Source of the DNA: Opisthocomus hoazin
Taxonomy: Eukaryota; Chordata; Aves; Opisthocomiformes; Opisthocomidae
Length of the DNA stretch: 64,000 bases
Assembly (NCBI RefSeq): GCF_030867145.1
Contig: NC_134428.1
Location: 23,663,537 to 23,727,536, forward strand
Reading direction: 5' to 3'
Below, piece by piece: positions 1-9,510 of the stretch. The position numbers and the translations under genes are program-made. Each line of letters opens with the position of its first letter. The first letter of the stretch is position 1. The notes under the pieces are model-generated. The model was given only the letters and a program-made list of their open reading frames with translations. It did not search any database and was not told the origin of the DNA.

Positions 1-3000
1 CGCTATCACTAACCCATGTGGGATTCCCCATAGCGCTGTGGCGGAACCACCTCTGGTAATGTCTAAGATGGAAAATCATGAGGCACCTTCCCTGTGCCCC
101 ACCAGGGTGGGAACATGGAACCTGTGAGAACCAGGCCGTGGGGTCCGTGTTCTTCTTGAAGGGCTTTTTGGCCGGGGAATGAAATCCGGTGGTTTAACCG
201 AGCTGAAGGGAGCCAGTTCTGCCTTGCTGTAACAGCACATATGGCCTAGGAGACCGTGGGCTGGCTGGGGTTGTGTTGGGTGATGGCGGTGGGGTGGTTT
301 TTTTTGCTTTTTTTAATGTCTTCATTAGCAAGTCTGGCACTAAATGCAGTGATATTCGAGGTGAATTTGGGTACTTAAATATCTTAGCCTGAATAGAGGT
401 ATAAAAATAGCAGCCTACAGCAGTTAGATGCTTCTGCTGATCTTCCCTCTGAAGGACAAGAGACTGAATCACTTGCACCCTGCCGTGACAGTGGGTTGCG
501 TTGCACCCTCGCTTCTCTGCAGCCTCCTTCCTGGGGGCTCAGGCCTGGTTTCGTGGCCAGAGGATGGTTTCTAACAGGATTTGTGCCCTAAGGATGGCCA
601 GGCACTGGAAATTTGTTGTCTCCAGCCTAGCCCTCGCAACCCGCTGTCCTTGTGCTCCGCAGCCTTGGCTGCGCTGCAGTGGAGGGTGCTGGGTGCTCTC
701 TGCAGGCTGGCGGGAGCTGTGGTTTGTGTTGGGTTTTTTTTGTTTGTTTTTCTTTGCTGTGCTCCAAATGTGGAGGTTGTTTCTGGGTTTGCAAAGAAGT
801 GCCTCGGCTCTTGGGGTTTGAGCTCACCCATGTTTGCTTCCCAGGGGACTCCCCAGCTGGTGGGAAAAGCCTTGAGGATCCCCCCTGCAGAGCACACACC
901 ATGGATGGACGGTGAGAGGAAGGGCAGGGAACAAGTGCTGAGCATCCCTGTGGGGCTGTGGGCCAGGCAACCTTTCCTGCTTGAGGTTTGTGTGGCCTGG
1001 AAGACGTTGAAAATGGCTGTTGGTGGCTGCTCCAGCCATGCTGCTGGCACAGGCTTGTGTGCCTGGACCTTGGCTCTCCGGCTGGGCTGGGTGGTGGGTG
1101 CAGGAGGGGTGGTCCGTGGTGCTCTCACGGGGGAGCTCGATTTCTTGAGCGTGTTTGAGGGGCACCCTGGAGATGTCCTGCGTGGGCTCTGCTGCAGCCA
1201 TCTGCTCGTCCAGCCGCTGCTTGGTGCCGTCTGCTGGCACTGCCAGGCTGCAGGGACAAGGCCCAGAGGAAGGAGGCTCTTGCTGGTGCTCTTGGACGCT
1301 GGCGGTGCCTGGCCAGTCGCAGACACCGGCTCCGCACCGCCACTGCGGGTGCAAGCCCGGCTCTGTGTAACCCCTGTCTCCCACCCCAGCTGTCCTGTCC
1401 CCCTGTCACCCCATGGACCCATGTCTGGGACCGTGGATCCAAGGTGTTCAGCCCCCTGCGTCCCCGGGCAGCAAGTCCTGGCGTGATGCTCTGGTGACCT
1501 TGGCACAAATGGGTCATCCTGGGGCTGGTTTGCGATGGGCTGAAGCACTGCTGGTGACGAGCCCAGGTAGAGTTGGAGCTGAAGCTCCAATTTTCCTCAA
1601 ATTTGGCACTTCTGTGGTTTTGTGTTTTATTTTGTCTTTTTTAATTTCTACTTGGAGTATTTCACAGGAGGCTCCTGCTCCTAAACGGACGCTGCTGCTG
1701 GGGAGCGCTTGCTCTCAGCTGTAATCCGTCTCATTTTCAGATGGAGATAACTTCTAGCTGCTGCAGTACTGCTGTTGTAACGCAGCCTTCCTAGCCCCAG
1801 GTCAGAGGCGGTTTCTCGAGCGCTCACGGACACACAGATTTCCCCCTGCGAGCAGCTCGGTGGCTCGTGGCCCTGGGGGGTGTTTGCCCTGTGCTCTCAG
1901 GGCAAGGGGCAGCGGCAGGGCGGCCGGCACCATCGTGCTGAGCAATTTTCCATGTAGGATCAGGAAAAGCTTGGGTGTCCTTCATGCAAGCTTGTCAGCC
2001 AGTTGTTATTAGCAGCCTCCGACATCTTCCAAAAGGCTGAAAGCTGCCACGAGAGGGCAGGAGCTGATGCTGCTATTTCTAGTTTTGGCAGAAAGGGCTG
2101 CAAATGTCAGTTCCTCAAGACTATTCAAATGATTTTCCATTTTCTAGAGGGTTTGGTTCCCAAGCTGCTGTTCAGTCCGTGTCCTTGGCTGTCTCCATCC
2201 CAGGGTGTCTTCCACAGTGATGGCAGGAAAACTGCCCTGTGAAGAGAGCTGGGTCCTGCTGGGCAGTGTTCTCCAGAGCTCCTCCAGACCCGGAGGGCTT
2301 CTGCAAGGCCCTCAGCCATCTCGCAGGCTTCATTCGCCTCCAGCGGTCTCGCTCTGTTTTGATGGCCTTGAAGCCTCATCCTGTGTCGGGACACATGTTC
2401 CGAATAAAGGTTTTTTTTTTTCTTGCCCATCTTGAATTAGGAGGTTAATGACCAATTTCACTGTCTGGGAGAGACTTAAGCGTAACAAAATGGGAGCTGC
2501 AGTGCCAGCTGACAGCCTCGTGCTGCCATCTGTGCTACAGGGGGTTGGGAACTTCAGTCTGGTTTTGAATAAAAGGGAGAATGATTAACTAGTAAACGAG
2601 CGGGGTGGTTACAGCTGCCCGGAGAGTGGCTGAAAGGAAATTGCTTTGAGCCTCCATGTTGGCAGGGCTGGGTTTTTCTGGATTTTGGCTGTTGTGGGTT
2701 CTTTTAACCTTTAACGCTAACTGCAAGGAGCGCTTACGGGTCGTTAATCCCTTCGCTGGTAATGTCACCTGCGGTCAGCAGCACGGCGCGGTGTCTGTCT
2801 GCTCCTCTGTCAGGAGAGCAGAGATTCTCCCGGGTGAAACAGCTGCAAACGCTCTGCCACGCCTGAGTACCAAAGACTCAAACCAGAGACGTTTTTTTCT
2901 AGAAAACTATAAAGGCAGCAGCAAGGCTGTCTCTGGGAGAAGAGCATGTTTATGAGAGATCAACAGTCGGAGCAAAGGAACGGCGCCGAACTCGGGAAAC

Positions 3001-4340
3001 GCTCACTGAAAACATCACCCCCCACACGTGCCCTTGTGCAAGGAGCAAACCGTGTCAGACCGAGAAGCTCCCGCAGGGAAGGGCTCACGAGCTAAACACG
3101 TTAAGGCCTTGAAGAAGGTATGTGAGTCTTCACAAACATGCCTGAGACACTGAGGAGTCCAAAAAAACCCCCCAAAACCCAACCGGACCCAGAGACAACA
3201 GGCAGAAAGCCCTAATACTTCAGGTAGCAGTGTGGGATCTGCTTAGTCACGTATCGTAAATACCGTTTTATGGAGATTGGCATTTTTATTTCTTTTAAAC
3301 TCTCGCTCTTCATTGTTTTAACCTTGCTTCCGAGGGTCCCTGCAGCTGGGCTGTGAGTGGTGAAGCTGTGTGAACGCCCGTGTGGGTTTTGATGGGTCTC
3401 AGCGTGGTGAGTGTCCAGCTACTCGTCTGAAACGGGAGTGGTTCAGGAGAGGGGTCGTCTTACCACGCTGCAAAGCTGTGCGCAGGTAAACTCACCGCGC
3501 CCCTGGGGGCTCGAAGCTTGGGCTTTTTCTGGGTTTAACAGGTTTCTCATGACTGGAAACTCTGTTGTGCAGTTTTGCTCTGATTGGAATGGGGGCAGGT
3601 AACTGCGCTCAAGGGAAAAATGATATTTAAGCGGCAGTAGGTGGAATGTTTGCCTTTCAAGTATTTCAAACACAGATATTCATCCTGCTACTGTAGCTGC
3701 TTCCCAAATACTTTTGAAAAGCAAACAAAATTCCTTGTATCTCCTCTGAGCCAACAGGAAATACTTCTTAGTTTGGGTTCCAACATGACTCAGTTCAGCG
3801 ATTACAGAAGTGCCAAAACAGCTGGTGGAGGAGCTTACTGGAAGTGTAAAATCAACAAAAACAAGAGAGGAAAAAAAGTAAGAGATGAAAAAATCATCTG
3901 TGTTTGGAAATTTCTAAATAGTATGAAAGATGCTAACGCACACAGCAAAGTTACAGGGCTCACATTCTCTTTTCAGACATTGTATTTATTGAATCACACT
4001 GCCCAGCGTGGAGTAATACCTCTCTCTACGTGGGTGCTTTATCTGGTGCGTGTCCCGGAGGCTCTGCAGCTCAACACTCTATGTTACTACTTGTACTTCT
4101 GCAGTTCTGGGGTCTTGGTAGTTCACTTACAGGGTGGCATCATGGGAAGTCATTGGCACAGTCATCTCTTGGTGTTTGTGGTCCCAAATTTACGAAAATA
4201 ACTAAAGAATTATCATTGTAGCATGCACTTTCTCTTTTGTACCTGTAAGGACAGCAGATCCTGGGTGATTTAGGACTTAGAAACATCCGTTCTGGCACAA
4301 ACAACCCAAAACCCTACCACTAGAAAGACGAACAAGTGTA
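1..4340. other. Intergenic region, no gene recognised
   Basis: Open frames on both strands up to 339 codons were examined. They overlap each other in GC-rich sequence, match no family I recognise, and are not flanked by splice sites that would join them. T-runs and short AT-rich patches occur, for example near 300 and 2410. An unrecognised lineage-specific exon or non-coding RNA cannot be excluded. Confidence 0.6.
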
Positions 4341-4343
4341 TTT

Positions 4344-5558
4344 GGACCATTGGGTTTATTCAGCCTAAAAGCAGAGCGCTAACATTGGCTCAGAGGGAGC
4401 TCGGTGAAAGGCTGCAGTAAGACGTCAGAGGAGAAGCTCTTGAGCCCAAGGCCAGCTCTGTGCCCCCACGCTGCAGGCACCCGAGAGCTGCCCACCAGCT
4501 TCGGAGCTTCTGTCGCACGCCAGTAGCAACCGACATCCTCGGTCCTGCTCGGAGGTGATGCGATGGGGAAGAAAACCGGAGTGTCGCAGACTTGGACATC
4601 ACTACGTTGCTTTTTTTCTTTCGACAAGAAAAGCAGGTAAGGAAAGCTGTGCTCTGGTACCGATTTGGAGCTAAGTGTGGCTTACTGAGCCTCTGCTTGC
4701 TTTGCAGAGCCTTCTCTAGAGTTTATTTTTGAGTCAATACCTGCACTTAAAATGCAATTTGTTCTACCAGAAGTTAAAACCATGCATCAAGGATATGTTT
4801 AACACTGTGGCCTCTCTTAACTCCTCTAAAATAAACTGTTGTCCTTTTTTTATATTCCTGAAGCTTGATGCTGATATAAAACCTGGAAGTGGAAGAGTGG
4901 TCATGTTGTTCTAAATGCAAAAGCCCAGGTTGCTTCACTGAAAAAAACGTGGGAAGGTTTGTTTCTACAGTGCGTGTGCTATTTTAATTAATTGTACTAA
5001 CTCTAAAGTACCATGTGGGATTAGAAAGAAAACTGCTGTTGCTTTTGCAGAGGGAAGCACGTGGCATGGAGAAGCGTGTGCACATTGCACTGGGACGTTT
5101 CCATAGTCCCTCCTTTTTGGAAGGTGCAGTAACTTCAACTTCCCATTTCTACCACAAAAAAACGTTAGTAAAAAGAACTGGGTTTGCAGTGATGTTTTAA
5201 ACACAGGAAAACTGCTACAATGATAACCTTTCCTGTTCTTTAAGTATATAAAAGTGTACAAAACGCTGTTTTAGAAAGTATTTTGTCACAGATCTTACTT
5301 TGAGATAGTCTGATACTACTCATGAAAATGCTGAATACTGTCTGCTGCCATTCCTCTACGTAATACTTCAACCCGTATGCTTACTGAAAGGAGCGTACTT
5401 GGGTAATTATTCCAAAGCCTCATGGGCTTGTGTTTCTTTTGGGATAAAGGTCTCAAGGGCAATTTTCTCAGTTTAGCCAGATGCTCACTTCCCTTTGCCA
5501 CAAAGAGCCCCAGAGTGCTTCTGTTCTCTGGGAGCCGTGGAACATCTCGTGCCTGAAT
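4344..5558 (-). other. B9D1: Probable 3'UTR of B9D1
   Basis: This stretch lies directly downstream of the B9D1 stop codon. Reading the minus strand there is an ATTAAA-type signal near 4983-4988, a canonical AATAAA at 4722-4727 and another AATAAA at 4355-4360. The last follows an open stretch (4379-4627) and is a plausible transcript end. Which signal is used cannot be told from sequence. The 4379-4640 part could instead be a separate alternative last exon. Confidence 0.4.
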
Positions 5559-5704
5559 TCAGTACTTATGGATCCCTTCTGTCACAGGCGCCAGAGAAGG
5601 GTTCTGCACGTCGCTTGGGCTCACGTCGTAGCCCAGCTTCTTCATATCTTTGGTCACTACGTTGAAGGAAATGGTCACAAAGCCTTGAGATCGCACCCTC
5701 GTTA
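5559..5704 (-). CDS. B9D1: B9D1 coding exon 7 (last)
   Basis: The acceptor TTCTTCTAG is followed by TA, completing Val from the previous exon, then [20 protein letters not shown] and [11 protein letters not shown]. The human counterpart reads [20 protein letters not shown]. The exon ends at TGA (5561-5559). The last dozen residues are not conserved with human, as is usual for this tail. Confidence 0.95.
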
Positions 5705-7927
5705 CTAGAAGAAAGACGACATGAATAAAACTGGTTAAGAGGGGTTTTTGGAACTCCTCGCGTCTCCAGGTAGCACTGTTCTCAGTAGGAACAGTTAGGT
5801 TCTTTATTTCAGCAGAAGGTGGCTGGCCAAGCCATGGCCTGCTGTTGTGCAAGGGTCGCAGTCAGGAGCGCCCGGGGACTTACCTTCTCTTCCTTCGCCC
5901 TGTGCTACCACCCTGGGGTCAGTAAATTCTGGACGTCTCCCTGTGAACCAGCTTGGAGAAGAAAATAGAAAATAATTAATTCGATACATTTCAGTGATGT
6001 TTAGATTTGACACAGCTCATTACGTGCCTGTTAAAAAAAGCGGGGTGGTGGTGTTGAATGAGACTCCAAGCTTTTGTTTGCAGTAGAGAGTTTTGAAGAC
6101 TGATTCACTTTACTGCTGATCTACTTTGATCAAAGATAAGTTTTGTCTCTCTAAGGAAAAAAAATGAAACCAATTTCATACACATGTTAAATCCAAGTTA
6201 TTTCTGGATTAGACAGAGTCTTTCTGTGGCAAAGATGTGTTTGAAACTGATTCAGCTCTTGATTACCCAGAGTAACAGAGAGGCTTAGATACTCTGAATA
6301 CATCAGAGGTGCGCATAATACAAAAGTATACAAATTAGAGTATGGATGTACTACAAAAGGGTATCATAAAGAGAAGAAAAGTCTGCAGCACGCCTCCTTC
6401 GCGTCCAGTGACAAATGCTCAGTGACGTTAGTCTGAGTAGTGCCTCTGCACGTTGGACCACTGATGGGAATCAACCCATGGAACACGGAGCTGCCTCATG
6501 GAGCAGCCTGCTCTGCTCAAAGGAGTTCTTTTTCAAGCCAACAGCGTTCAAACGTGAGGATGACAAAGAGTTGAGTTAGCATTACTGCAAGCAGGTAGTT
6601 AATATGTTTTAAGAAAGCTCTTCAAAAGACCTAGATACCTAAACCCGTGATTTTACCTACAGAACTCCAAACTATCTGGTTATAACCCAAAGTATTCGCA
6701 TGCGTGCACCAGTGAGTAGCTGGATCTACCTTTGGGCCTAAAAGCAAGAAGGAATTCTTAAAAAAAAAAAAAAAAAAAAAAAAATCTTTAATCATTACCT
6801 TGTAAACTTCTGCAGCCTAGATGTGGACTCTGGAACAAACATAGCGATGGTTCTTGTGTGCCTAAAACAAATACGCACAGAGCTTCAGAGATGAACCAAA
6901 CAGCCCTGGCAAGACTTCTCGTCTTTATAAAGGCATCAGCATTTCAGAGACACCAGAGCACTGAACACAGGACAGGGCTTTCCCTTCCGCAAAGAGAGGG
7001 GCTGTTTGCACAGCGAGAGCGTATCTCCCTCCCTTCCCAGGGGTGGGATGAAAGCTCCGCAGGTGCTGAGCGTGATGGCGGAGAGGTAGCGTACCGTGCC
7101 TCATGTTTGCTCTCTGCCTGCCGGTTCTGACTTTAGAGTTGTCTGCACGATTACCAAGAGTTATTTCGATAAGCAGAGGCTGCTGCCAGAAAATCCACGC
7201 TCTTTGTGCCAAAGGGACAAGACACAGCAGGAAGATGGGGGAACGTTTTGTTGAAACAGCATGGTAACTGGAAAAAAAATCTGCCTTTCGGTCCCAAAAG
7301 ACAAGGGTTGTCGCTCACCGCCCGGGCGTGAAGGGAACGTGAACGGCTCCGTAACCCCTCACCACGTCGTGTCCGAAGAAGTCGGGTCCGTAGACGCTCA
7401 CGACGATCTGCGGCCCTGCGAGCGAGGTGGGCGTGAGAGGGGCTCCCGGTCCGTGCGTGGGGTTCCCCCCCACCCCCCCCAGCACTCACAGCCGGACGGG
7501 TTGGTGCTCTTGAAGGTGATGTCGATGGGGAAGTTCCAGACCAGCGTGGTGGGCGCCACGTTGCTCTTGGAGGTGATCTGGGAGATGCCCTCCTCCAGGC
7601 CCTGTGGGGAGGGGGTGCCGTCAGCCCCGGAGGGGGGGGGGGCCATGCTGCCGGCGGGCCTGGCAGGCGGCAGGGCCCGGGGGGGGTGCCGGGGGGGACC
7701 TCACCGCTGTGGGGACCCAGTCTTGGCCGTAGACGAAGCAGAACTTGCAGTAAAGGTCGTCAAAGCCGGGGAACTGCGGTGGGGGGGGAGAGGCTGCGTT
7801 AGCGGGGTCCGGGGTGGGGGCCCGGCCGGGTTGGGGGGGGGTCCGAGGGCACCGCGCTCACCTGCCCGCTCTCGATCTGCCCGGTGACGGCCAGCAGGAA
7901 GACGCTGGGGGTGCCGGCGGCCGCCAT
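5559..7927 (-). CDS. B9D1: B9D1, B9 domain-containing protein 1 (complete, seven coding exons)
   Basis: B9D1 is a subunit of the MKS/B9 complex at the ciliary transition zone, where with B9D2, MKS1 and tectonic/TMEM proteins it gates membrane-protein entry into the cilium. The joined exons 7862-7927, 7705-7773, 7490-7601, 7319-7415, 6799-6861, 5884-5951 and 5559-5704 give 206 aa; human B9D1 is 204 aa. Visible conserved blocks are the N-terminus [16 protein letters not shown], then [82 protein letters not shown], and [19 protein letters not shown] near the C-terminus. One B9 (C2-like) domain fills most of the protein. There is no signal peptide or membrane segment. All six introns are GT-AG and keep frame. 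The ATG was chosen because its context matches the human start; the frame stays open upstream without conservation. Confidence 0.97.
5884..5951 (-). CDS. B9D1: B9D1 coding exon 6
   Basis: This 68-bp exon encodes [20 protein letters not shown] and RE, nearly identical to mammalian B9D1. The acceptor is TCTCCAAG, a less common AAG form, and the donor is GTAAGT. The exon enters in phase 2 and leaves in phase 1, matching both neighbours. Confidence 0.95.
5952..6798 (-). other. B9D1: B9D1 intron 5
   Basis: This 847-bp intron contains the A-run at 6759-6784 and otherwise unique AT-rich sequence. No exon, repeat family or RNA gene was recognised in it. The next longest B9D1 intron, 6862-7318 (457 nt), likewise shows nothing I recognise. 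Confidence 0.8.
6759..6784 (+). repeat. Poly(A) tract (T-run on the B9D1 transcript strand)
   Basis: An uninterrupted A-run of about 26 nt lies in B9D1 intron 5, close to the 5' splice site of exon 5. Its length is likely polymorphic and prone to sequencing error. Confidence 0.95.
6799..6861 (-). CDS. B9D1: B9D1 coding exon 5
   Basis: This 63-bp exon encodes [20 protein letters not shown]. Its acceptor is TTGTTTTAG and its donor is GTAATG, which is not a strong consensus. A T-run of about 26 on the transcript strand starts 15 nt inside the downstream intron. Confidence 0.95.
7319..7415 (-). CDS. B9D1: B9D1 coding exon 4
   Basis: The 97-bp exon encodes [20 protein letters not shown] then [11 protein letters not shown], matching the centre of the B9 domain. 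The acceptor is CTCGCTCGCAG and the donor is GTGAGC. Two bases at each end complete a Trp and an Arg codon with the neighbouring exons. Confidence 0.95.
7490..7601 (-). CDS. B9D1: B9D1 coding exon 3
   Basis: The exon encodes [20 protein letters not shown] then [17 protein letters not shown], highly similar to human. The acceptor is CTCCCCACAG and the donor GTGAGT. The downstream intron is only 74 nt and opens with long G-runs on the transcript strand. Confidence 0.96.
7705..7773 (-). CDS. B9D1: B9D1 coding exon 2
   Basis: This 69-bp exon encodes [20 protein letters not shown] then PTA; human has [20 protein letters not shown]. The acceptor is CACCGCAG and the donor GTGAGG, both in phase 0. 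The introns on either side are 88 and 103 nt. Confidence 0.96.
7862..7927 (-). CDS. B9D1: B9D1 coding exon 1 with start codon
   Basis: The ATG at 7927-7925 starts [20 protein letters not shown] then GQ; human begins MATASPSVFLLMVNGQVES. The donor is GTGAGC in phase 0. The codon sits in a GC-rich Kozak-like context with G at +4. Confidence 0.95.
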
Positions 7928-7968
7928 GGCGCCGGGCGCGGCCTGCTCCCGCCGGGCAAGGGGCCGGC

Positions 7969-7982
7969 GTCGCCATGGCAAC
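7969..7982. promoter_or_regulatory. RFX X-box motif upstream of B9D1
   Basis: The 14 bases GTCGCCATGGCAAC fit the X-box consensus GTHNYYATRRNAAC at every position. The motif ends 42 bp upstream of the B9D1 start codon. RFX factors (RFX2/3/4) drive many ciliary genes through such sites, and B9-protein genes in C. elegans are X-box regulated. Binding in this bird is inferred. Confidence 0.7.
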
Positions 7983-8281
7983 GGACGGCGCGCCGGAGGG
8001 GACACACTTTGCCGGGCCGCTCCCCGCCTCCCGAGCGCGGGGGGATCGCCCCGAAAGGCGGGCAGGCACCCCTCCCTCCCCTCCTCACGCCCCCCAACCC
8101 ACCCGGGACGGCCCCGAGCCCCGCTCCGGGCGCGGGCCTCTCGCCGCAGCAGGCTGGAGGGGCTGGGGCTGAGGCCTGGCTGCCGCTCTCCCCGCTTGTT
8201 CCCCCCACCGCCTCACGCTGTAGCTTTTAAGTTTGTTTTTTTATTTTTAATATCAGTCTGTACCGGCCCCGCTGAGCTCTT

Positions 8282-8537
8282 TCACAGAATCACAGAATGG
8301 TGGGGGTTGGCAGGGCCCTCTGTGGGTCACCCAGCCCAACCCCCTGCCCAAGCAGGGTCACCCAGAGCAGGCTGCACAGCACCGTGTCCAGGCGGGGCTG
8401 GAATATCTCCAGAGAAGGAGACTCCACAGCCTCCCTGGGCAGCCTGGGCCAGGGCTCCGTCACCCTCAGAGGGAAGAAGTTCTTCCTCGTGTTCAGCTGG
8501 AGCTTCCTCTGCTTCAGTTTGTGCCCGTTGCCCGGCC
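8282..8537 (-). mobile_element. CR1 LINE 3' fragment, minus-strand orientation
   Basis: On the plus strand it begins TTTCACAGAATCACAGAATG, the reverse complement of the CR1 3' tail, and runs through the conserved segment containing GAAGAAGTTCTTCCTC. It is about 255 bp of 5'-truncated CR1. It abuts a sense-oriented CR1 at about 8537, giving a head-to-head arrangement just upstream of the B9D1 promoter. Confidence 0.92.
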
Positions 8538-9510
8538 GGTGACAAGCGGTGTTCCCCAGGGCTTGGCTTTGGGTCTGGTCTTGTTTCTCTATCAACAATC
8601 CGGACCAGGGGATCGAGTGCTCCCTCAGCTTGCAGATGGCACCGGGCTGGGTGGGAGTGTTGATCTGCTCGAGGGTGGAAGTCTCTGCAGAGGGATCTGG
8701 ACAGGCTGGATGCTTGGGCAGAGGCCAACTGTATGGGGTTCAACAAGGGCCGAGTGCCGGGTCCTGCCCTTGGGTCACACCAACCCCATGCAACGCTACG
8801 GGCTTGGGGAGGAACGGCTGGAGAGCTGCCTGGCGAGAAAGGACCTGGGGGTGCTGGTCGACAGCCGGCTGACCATGAGCCAGCAGTGTGCCCAGGTGGG
8901 CAAGCAGGCCAACGGCATCCTGGCTTGGATCAGCAATGATGTGGCCAGGAGGAGCAGGGCAGGCATCATGCCCCTGTACTCGGCGCTGGTGAGGCCACAC
9001 CTCGAGTGCTGTGTTCAGTTTTGGGCCCCTCACTACAACAAGGACATTGAGGGGCTGGAACGTGTGCAGAGAAGGGCAGCGAGGCTGGGGAGGGGTCTGG
9101 AGAACAAGTCCTCTGCGGAGCAGCTGAGGGAGCTGGGGCTGCTCAGTCTGGAGAAGAGGAGGCTGAGGGGAGACCTTCTCACTCTCTACAGCTCCCTGAC
9201 AGGAGGGGGTAGTGAGGGGGGGGTTGGTCTCTGCTCCCCAGTAACCACTGATAGGATGAGAGGCAATGGCCTCAAGTTGCATCAGGGGAGGTTTAGATTG
9301 GATATTAGGGACAATTTCTTTCCTGAGAGGTCAGGCGTTGGACCAGGCTGCCCAGGGTGGTGGTGGAGTCCCCATCCCTGAAGGGGTTCAAAAACCATGG
9401 AGATGTTGCACTTGGGGACATGGTTTAGTAGGAATGGTGGTATTGGGTGGACAGTTGGACTCGATGATCTTAGAGGCCTTCTCCAGCCTATGATTCTCTG
9501 ATTCTATCAT
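8538..9510 (+). mobile_element. CR1 LINE 3' portion with degraded reverse-transcriptase end
   Basis: It opens with the reverse-transcriptase block read as GVPQGLALGLVLFLYQQ, a degraded form of the usual CR1 VPQGSVLGPVLF motif. It continues through the C-terminal ORF2 segment (RKDLGVLVDSRL, ALVRPHLECCVQFWAPHYNK and RVQRRAARLGRGLEN) and the CR1 3'UTR to a tail at 9490-9508. It is about 970 bp, 5'-truncated and non-autonomous. The open frame survives in part, suggesting moderate age. Confidence 0.95.

Larger units (their letters stand above)
7700..8160. promoter_or_regulatory. B9D1: CpG-rich promoter region of B9D1
   Basis: The sequence is very GC-rich with many CpGs, lacks a TATA box near the expected start, and spans B9D1 exons 1-2 and the upstream flank. 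This is the usual form of a broadly expressed ciliary-gene promoter. No coding exon of a divergent gene was recognised on the plus strand. The boundaries are judged by eye. Confidence 0.65.

Noticed and set aside
571-1590. 339-codon open frame on the minus strand
   Set aside because: Overlaps long open frames on the other strand in GC-rich DNA, encodes Pro/Ser/Gln-rich sequence without recognised domains, and has no conserved match that I know.
3641-4201. 186-codon plus-strand open frame
   Set aside because: Composition looks random, no family recognised, no splice context; treated as chance in a low-stop stretch.
7928-8005. Upstream in-frame extension of B9D1 to an earlier ATG
   Set aside because: The extra residues are Pro/Arg-rich products of CpG-rich promoter DNA, overlap the X-box, and have no counterpart in known B9D1 proteins.
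8521-9381. 286-codon plus-strand open frame as a host gene
   Set aside because: It is the remnant of CR1 ORF2 and its 3' sequence, as shown by VPQG-like and RKDLGVLVDSRL segments and the CR1 tail.
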